DNA of 20,619 nt from an uncultured Blautia sp. (lineage in GTDB: Bacteria > Bacillota > Clostridia > Lachnospirales > Lachnospiraceae), in NCBI GenBank assembly GCA_900543715.1, contig UQSX01000052.1, positions 1 to 20,619 of the forward strand, given 5' to 3'. The notes under the pieces are model-generated. The model did not search any database and had not been told where the DNA came from. It saw nothing but the letters and a program-made list of their open reading frames with translations. The stretch's first letter is position 1. Each line of letters starts with the position of its first letter. Position numbers and translations under genes: made by a program. Below, in pieces: positions 15,872 through 20,619 of this stretch.

Positions 15872-17526
15872 TTCTCCAAAGCATACAGGGCCGCTCCTGC
15901 AGCTCCCACGATTTCCGGTTCCTCACAGATATAAAGGCTGGCGCCAATCTTTTCTTCCACAGCCCGGACCACACCGGGGTTCTTGGCTACGCCTCCTGTC
16001 ATCATGAAGTCCGGCTCCATGCCTACCCGGCGCAAAAGCCCGAAGGCTTTGTTGGCAATGGCGTGGCAGACTCCCTCTGCGATGTCCGCCTTCTCTTTAT
16101 TGTTGGCGATCAGGGAGATTACCTCAGATTCTGCAAAAACAGAACACATACTTGTAATCTCAATCTTCTCTGTGGAAGTCAGGGCAATCGCTCCCAGCTC
16201 ATCCAGAGAAACTTCCAGGGTACGAGCGATCATTTCCAGAAAACGGCCGGTTCCTGCGGCACACTTGTCATTCATGACAAAGTCCTTTACCTCTCCCTTT
16301 TCGTTCAGATGGATAGCCTTGCTGTCCTGTCCGCCGATATCCAGGATAGTGCGGATCTTTGGGTTAAAGTAGTGGGCGCCTTTACCATGGCAGCTGATCT
16401 CTGTTACATTTTCGTCTGCAAAGTCAATGCTGACCCGTCCGTATCCGGTGGAAACGATCCAGGAAATATCTTCTCTGGAAAGGCCTGCTTTCTCCAGAAC
16501 CTCCTCTAAGGCTTTCTGGGCGCTGACTCCGGATTTTGCCCCGGTGCGCACTACAGAAAATGCCCGGATCTTTCTGTCCTGGTCCATGATCACCGCATTG
16601 GTGGAGGTGGAACCGCTGTCTATTCCCATTACATACATTGTCTTGTCTCCCTTTCCTGTTTTTTTCAGCTGTGGTATATCCGGAGTCAGAGACTCCAGAA
16701 AAGCTTCAATCCTGGTGCGGATCTGTCCGCTGCTTTGACGGGTATAGTCTGTCTCCAGCAGGAGCATAGGGCGGTCCAGCCATTCCTTCACCCAGGCATA
16801 TTCATAGGCATAATTGTCACAGAACTGCACTGTATGGTAGATAATACCGTCCACACTTCCTGCAAACCGACGGATCAGTTCATCCCGGTTAGATGCCTGT
16901 TCCATCCGCATACAGGGGAACTGGCTTAAAAGTCCCCGGACATAGCCGCCCAGGATTTCTTTTTCATCTGCCAGAATCTTTCTTCCAAGTCCGGTACAGG
17001 TCAGATCAAAGGCCACATTGGCCCCCTTCTCTTCCAGGATTTTTTTAATACTTTCGTTGGCTCTGGCACCGATAATACCGATATTGACAGAATTGCTTTT
17101 TATAGCGTACTGCTGTTCTTTCTGCCGCTCTTTCAGATATTCCAGAAACCTGTCTTCCTGGAATTTTTTCCCGGAAAATTTTTCATACTCCTGGATCATC
17201 ACCCGGATCCGCTGCTCATAAAGAGCAATTCCCGCCTCTTTGGTAATCCTGGGGGTATCCAGCATATAGATAAACTTCTCAGGGAATTCTTCTCTCAGCA
17301 CATCATACAGACGGCGGATACTGTCGCAGCAGGTAGTGAGGATAACGCCTTCATAGTCTTTTTTCATGACCTCTTCCAGAACTCCCTTGGCAAAGCTGCA
17401 GATATTAGGGTGCATTCGGATCTCCGCCTGGTTAAAATTTGCCACATCAGGCTCAATCCGCTCCATTTCCACTCCCATAGCCTGAAAAATCTCCACAGGA
17501 GCATACTTACAAATATATCCTAGCAT
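15832..17526 (-). CDS. 2-hydroxyacyl-CoA dehydratase subunit fused to its ATP-dependent activase
   Basis: A 564-residue fusion. Residues 1-about 285 are a dehydratase D-type subunit (start GYICKYAPVEIFQAMG, cysteines 43, 66, 67 and 236 in NICSF, TTCCDS and QFCDNYAYEY, ending ETDYTRQSSGQIRTRIEAFL). Such subunits bind [4Fe-4S] clusters and remove water from (R)-2-hydroxyacyl-CoA by a ketyl-radical mechanism. Residues 297-564 are a BadF/HgdC-type activase: GIDSGSTSTNA, STGYGR, DIGGQDSKAI. Cys422 (NDKCAAGTG) and Cys461 (SMCSVFAESE) are the ligands of the cluster shared by the activase dimer. ATP hydrolysis there drives electron injection. Normally these are separate genes. The ATG at 17526 follows GGAAG and overlaps the upstream gene (ATGCTAG), indicating translational coupling. 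The last residues after ALEK may be foreign sequence from the adjoining deletion. The substrate is unknown. Confidence 0.88.
   Translation of the reverse strand: MLGYICKYAPVEIFQAMGVEMERIEPDVANFNQAEIRMHPNICSFAKGVLEEVMKKDYEGVILTTCCDSIRRLYDVLREEFPEKFIYMLDTPRITKEAGIALYEQRIRVMIQEYEKFSGKKFQEDRFLEYLKERQKEQQYAIKSNSVNIGIIGARANESIKKILEEKGANVAFDLTCTGLGRKILADEKEILGGYVRGLLSQFPCMRMEQASNRDELIRRFAGSVDGIIYHTVQFCDNYAYEYAWVKEWLDRPMLLLETDYTRQSSGQIRTRIEAFLESLTPDIPQLKKTGKGDKTMYVMGIDSGSTSTNAVIMDQDRKIRAFSVVRTGAKSGVSAQKALEEVLEKAGLSREDISWIVSTGYGRVSIDFADENVTEISCHGKGAHYFNPKIRTILDIGGQDSKAIHLNEKGEVKDFVMNDKCAAGTGRFLEMIARTLEVSLDELGAIALTSTEKIEITSMCSVFAESEVISLIANNKEKADIAEGVCHAIANKAFGLLRRVGMEPDFMMTGGVAKNPGVVRAVEEKIGASLYICEEPEIVGAAGAALYALEKCGFCSGTGRERF
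16636..16654 (-). promoter_or_regulatory. Internal ribosome binding site and start codon of the activase domain
   Basis: Inside the fused gene, AAAGGGAG (16654-16647) stands 8 nt before an ATG (16638-16636) that begins MYVMGIDSGS, the natural N-terminus of stand-alone activases. No stop separates it from the dehydratase part. It may allow a separate 268-residue activase to be made, or be a relic of once separate genes. Confidence 0.6.
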
Positions 17527-18824
17527 ATTTTCTTCTCTTCCTTCTCAACTGTCTCTTCTGTGTCTCCAGCTCCCAGCATTTCCAGAAATGCCTCCAGCCT
17601 GGTCTTGATCTGTCCGTCATGGCTGTTCCTCCGGTCAATTCCATCTCCGTCCAGAATCAACATAGGAATGTCCATCTCCTGCAGTTTTTCTTTCAGAAGC
17701 ACGCTGCCTCCGGAAGACTGCTTGCATCCCCAGTGGCAGAACTGAATCACGGCATCTGGCTGGAGGGTCCGGGCCAGTTCCCCTACCATTTCTGCTTTAT
17801 GAGAATAGGAACCATTATAAAGATTCCGTATAATCTTCTTAGCCAGGGCGTGAAACGGTTTTGTTTCGTCCATTTCTTCCATAGAATCCATGATAATGTC
17901 GCTGGCAATGATCTGATATTTCCGGCTGGAATTAAAGTAGCTCTGAAGAGTTTCCTGATAGAAGGGCAGCAGATGTATCCACAGGATCTTCTTTCCCTCA
18001 AACTTAGGATAGTTTTTAATATCCTGGATCATAAATCGGATCAGATCCAGAAATTCCTGTCTGCCAATGAGAAGATGCATGCCCATCATCATATAAAGAT
18101 GGCTGATCAGTTCTCCGGGATAGTATCTCTCGCTCTGGAGCTTAAAGAATTCCATCAGGGCTCTTCTGGTCTCATTCTCAATCCTTATGACCTCCCGGAG
18201 CTTTTCTTCCTCGAATTTTCTGCCGAAGCGGCTTTCCAGCTCCCTGGCAAAATCTTTTAACTGCTCTGCCAGATAGTCTGCAGATTCCGGATCGTCTCTG
18301 TAGGGAACATCCAGAAAAGTAAAGGGGACGCCTTTCTTCTTCTCCAGATACCGGAAAGTATTCAGGTTTCCGTCACAGGAAAGAGAAGTGGTCACTGCAT
18401 ACTCCGGAACCGGAACTGCCCCACTGTCAATGGCCCCTACAAAAGTTTTGTGATAAGAGCACAGAGTCGGGGCAATCCCTGTATTCTGGGCATAGTCTAT
18501 AAAAAAGTCTTCCAGATGATAACCGCTGAAATAGCAGGAAAGACACTCGATAGAAAGTGTGTTAAGGCCGAAACATCCGATCAGTTCAGAGGGAGCAAAA
18601 ATATTTCCCCATACATAACTGTCCGGCTTTCCTAAAGAATCCGCCACAAAAGACATCATCATGGCCTCCAGTTTCTGATAGCCTTTGGAAATACCTTTTT
18701 TGGGAAGGAGCTTTGTGCGGAGCTTGTTTGCCTTAAATCCAAGAAGCATCTTTTCCCAGCTTTCCCCGGGATGTTCCATTGTCTGTTCTTTTACATGGTC
18801 AATATATTTATCTGCAATCCACAT
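17520..18824 (-). CDS. 2-hydroxyacyl-CoA dehydratase family subunit (HgdA/HgdB-like)
   Basis: A 434-residue cytoplasmic protein of the dehydratase D family, presumably the partner of the fused subunit in a heterodimer. Candidate cluster-binding cysteines are Cys84, Cys94, Cys97, Cys122 (TLCSYHK), Cys150 (SLSCDG), and Cys363/Cys367 (QFCHWGCKQS). The C-terminus ILDGDGIDRRNSHDGQIKTR, then LEAFLE, is the usual end of the fold; a charged tail follows. The start is the ATG at 18824 because GGAGG lies 7 nt upstream; the in-frame ATG at 18854 has no such site. It is the first gene of the pair and overlaps the next by 7 bp. Family members act on lactoyl-, 2-hydroxyglutaryl- or aromatic 2-hydroxyacyl-CoA, and some are reductases of unknown role. 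A weak promoter (TGGAAA, 17 bp, TATACC) may lie in the 172-bp leader. Confidence 0.88.
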   Translation of the reverse strand: MWIADKYIDHVKEQTMEHPGESWEKMLLGFKANKLRTKLLPKKGISKGYQKLEAMMMSFVADSLGKPDSYVWGNIFAPSELIGCFGLNTLSIECLSCYFSGYHLEDFFIDYAQNTGIAPTLCSYHKTFVGAIDSGAVPVPEYAVTTSLSCDGNLNTFRYLEKKKGVPFTFLDVPYRDDPESADYLAEQLKDFARELESRFGRKFEEEKLREVIRIENETRRALMEFFKLQSERYYPGELISHLYMMMGMHLLIGRQEFLDLIRFMIQDIKNYPKFEGKKILWIHLLPFYQETLQSYFNSSRKYQIIASDIIMDSMEEMDETKPFHALAKKIIRNLYNGSYSHKAEMVGELARTLQPDAVIQFCHWGCKQSSGGSVLLKEKLQEMDIPMLILDGDGIDRRNSHDGQIKTRLEAFLEMLGAGDTEETVEKEEKKIC

Positions 18825-18996
18825 CCTATATCCTCCAGTCTTCAAATAGTCCATAGTCTTTGCAGCAGCAGGCCAGTCCTCCCTGTCTGTTGGGACAGCT
18901 GCCCTCCTGTTTGCAAAGATAAAATCTTACAGAATAATGGTATACCACATTTTTGCTGAAATTTCCAGGGGCATGTTCTGGTACGCAGTCACAAAA

Positions 18997-19044
18997 AATC
19001 CCTCAGTCGGACTGTCCGGAAACAGCTAGTCCAACTAAGGGATT
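18997..19044 (-). terminator. Rho-independent terminator after the acyl-CoA synthetase gene
   Basis: On the minus strand a 17-bp fully paired stem (AATCCCTTAGTTGGACT with AGTCCGACTGAGGGATT, two G-U pairs) and a 14-nt loop run into TTTTTTG. It lies 57 bp beyond the stop at 19101 and separates the synthetase from the dehydratase genes. Confidence 0.92.
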
Positions 19045-19100
19045 GTCATTCTCTTATCTATCAGGGACCAAAATGGCTTTCGCCCACAGCCCCTGCTGTG

Positions 19101-20609
19101 TTAAAATCTTTTAATTTTTCTTGTGGTGGTCTTTTCAAACTCTGTGTCTCTGACAATGAGGCTGTAAATCTTTTTCTGAGGAGCTGCCGTCCTGTTGTAC
19201 TCATCAATCACTTCCTGAAGACTTGCCTTTACATCTTTGATCCTTTTTTTCTTCACATAATCCTGATCCGGATAAATCTCTGCCTCAATCACACCATTAT
19301 GCTCGCGGACAAGGACTTCTCCTACCAGGCGGTTGGTGCTAAGGGCATTTTCCAGCTCTTCAGGAGAAACATTTTCGCCGTTTTTCGTGATAATAAGGTT
19401 TTTCTTTCTTCCAGTGAGATAGACAAAACCATCCTCGTCTACATAGCCCAGGTCGCCGGTCTTCAGCCAGCCATCCTCCAGGGTCTCTGCCGTTTCCTCC
19501 GGCATCTTATAATATCCCTGCATAACGCTGCTGCCTTTTACCCAGAGTTCTCCGTCTACAGTTTTTGCCTGACAGTTGGGCAGCAGCTGTCCCACTGCAT
19601 CTTTTCGGATATTCCATTTCTGAGTAGTGCTGATCACCGGAGAACACTCAGTCATACCGTAGCCCTGCTGGATAATAATATCATATTTCGCAAATAAATC
19701 TATATAGGAAGGATCCAGATAAGCGCCGCCGCTGCAGATGGTATGGAACTGTTTTCCAAAGACCTGATTCTTTACAATCTTTGCAGGAAGAAGGGCGGCC
19801 TCCTCCAGCTTCTTTGCCATGGTCTCGATCATCAGAGGCACCATGAGGATCATTTCCGGCTTAAACAACTTGATATTCTTCGCCACACGCATGAGAGAAT
19901 CATTGATGCAGATCACAGCTCCCAGAGATACCCCTTTCAGAATGTCCATACTCAGACAGTATGCATGATGAATAGGAAGCACCGTCATAATAACGATCCT
20001 CTCAGGGATCTTCATGTCCAGACAGGTAGCATTTTCCGCTACATTTCTGTGGGTCAGCATAACCCCTTTGCTCTTTCCGGTAGTTCCTGAAGTGAACATA
20101 ATGGTACAAAGCTGATCAGGGTCCGGCATATAGTCAAAACTTCCCCTGTGCTCTTCCAGCAGCTTCCAAAAAGCATAGGCCTGCTCATTATGGTCCTGCT
20201 GCTGCATAGAGATCAGGATTTTCAGCTGTGGACACCGCTCTTTTGCTATAGCTGCCACATCTTTTCTTGCCTCGTCATAGACCAGAACAGTGGAATCCGA
20301 CCTGTGTATCAGGTCGCATACCTCTTCTGCGGGAAGGTTTACATCCAGAGGCACCACCACGCTTCCGCTGTTCACTGTACCGAAATAAGCAGTCAGCCAG
20401 GGGTAAGAAGTGGTTCCGATGACTGCTATATGTTTTCCCTGCTCGCCCAGATCCCTGAGAACACAGGAAAAGCTCTCGCTGTCTTCTCTGAGCTGGGTAT
20501 AGGTTTTCGATTCTATTTCATTTTTGCTTATTTTATAACGTATGGCATCTTCCGGTCCGTATTTTTGCTCTGTATTGACCAGAATCTGGCGGACAGTACT
20601 GCAAAGCAT
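19101..20609 (-). CDS. AMP-forming acyl-CoA synthetase (adenylate-forming enzyme)
   Basis: A 502-residue member of the adenylate-forming (ANL) superfamily, which activates a carboxylic acid to an acyl-AMP and then usually to an acyl-CoA. The phosphate loop is FTSGTTGKSKG (172-182), then YGMTEC (317-322), KTGDLGYVDEDGFVYLTGRK (383-402) and the C-terminal catalytic lysine in TTTRKIKRF. Length is typical and both domains are complete. No carrier-protein domain is attached, so an acyl-CoA ligase is more likely than a peptide synthetase module. The ATG at 20609 follows GGAAAG at the window edge. The chain-length or aromatic specificity cannot be read by eye. Lying upstream of the dehydratase pair on the same strand, it could supply CoA esters to it, but a strong terminator lies between them. 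Confidence 0.9.
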   Translation of the reverse strand: MLCSTVRQILVNTEQKYGPEDAIRYKISKNEIESKTYTQLREDSESFSCVLRDLGEQGKHIAVIGTTSYPWLTAYFGTVNSGSVVVPLDVNLPAEEVCDLIHRSDSTVLVYDEARKDVAAIAKERCPQLKILISMQQQDHNEQAYAFWKLLEEHRGSFDYMPDPDQLCTIMFTSGTTGKSKGVMLTHRNVAENATCLDMKIPERIVIMTVLPIHHAYCLSMDILKGVSLGAVICINDSLMRVAKNIKLFKPEMILMVPLMIETMAKKLEEAALLPAKIVKNQVFGKQFHTICSGGAYLDPSYIDLFAKYDIIIQQGYGMTECSPVISTTQKWNIRKDAVGQLLPNCQAKTVDGELWVKGSSVMQGYYKMPEETAETLEDGWLKTGDLGYVDEDGFVYLTGRKKNLIITKNGENVSPEELENALSTNRLVGEVLVREHNGVIEAEIYPDQDYVKKKRIKDVKASLQEVIDEYNRTAAPQKKIYSLIVRDTEFEKTTTRKIKRF

Positions 20610-20619
20610 ATTTCTTTCC

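Overview
The window looks like a chromosomal segment of a gut-type Lachnospiraceae (Clostridia) bacterium. The evidence is indirect: strong AGGAGG-type ribosome binding sites, a T-box leader, a K+-dependent membrane pyrophosphatase, a radical-type 2-hydroxyacyl-CoA dehydratase with its activase, and several protein families (AAA-ATPase-like/PD-(D/E)XK proteins, an Rpn-type tail, DUF2156-GNAT fusions) that are common in that family. No rRNA, tRNA, CRISPR array, transposase or phage gene was seen.

Left part (1-5.2 kb): a TetR-type regulator on the plus strand faces a minus-strand block. That block holds a DUF2156-GNAT fusion gene broken by a frameshift and hppA, an ion-pumping pyrophosphatase. 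Middle part (5.2-10.2 kb): an UMF1-type MFS transporter runs divergently from hppA. It is followed by a strong promoter, a complete T-box leader whose specifier reads ATC (Ile), and a CstA-family transporter. D-serine ammonia-lyase (dsdA) converges on cstA. The start of dsdA lies inside the end of an AAA-ATPase-like/nuclease-domain gene.

Decayed zone (about 11.9-15.9 kb, all minus strand): a LysR regulator, a small unnamed conserved family, a classical SDR, a MATE transporter, an extended SDR/epimerase and a LytTR/Rpn chimera are each missing internal or terminal pieces. The surviving pieces join directly, with no insertion sequence. This looks like serial deletion, and assembly collapse is the main alternative. 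A 50-bp near-perfect palindrome sits just upstream of the epimerase start.

Right part (15.8-20.6 kb): two overlapping genes encode a 2-hydroxyacyl-CoA dehydratase: one stand-alone subunit, and a second subunit fused to its ATP-dependent [4Fe-4S] activase. A strong internal ribosome binding site precedes the activase domain. Upstream, behind a strong terminator, is an acyl-CoA synthetase. Together they could activate a carboxylic acid to its CoA thioester and dehydrate a 2-hydroxyacyl-CoA; the substrate cannot be read from the sequence.

The most notable points are the isoleucine-type T-box on a CstA transporter, the run of deletion-scarred genes, the subunit-activase fusion with a possible second start, and the long palindrome.
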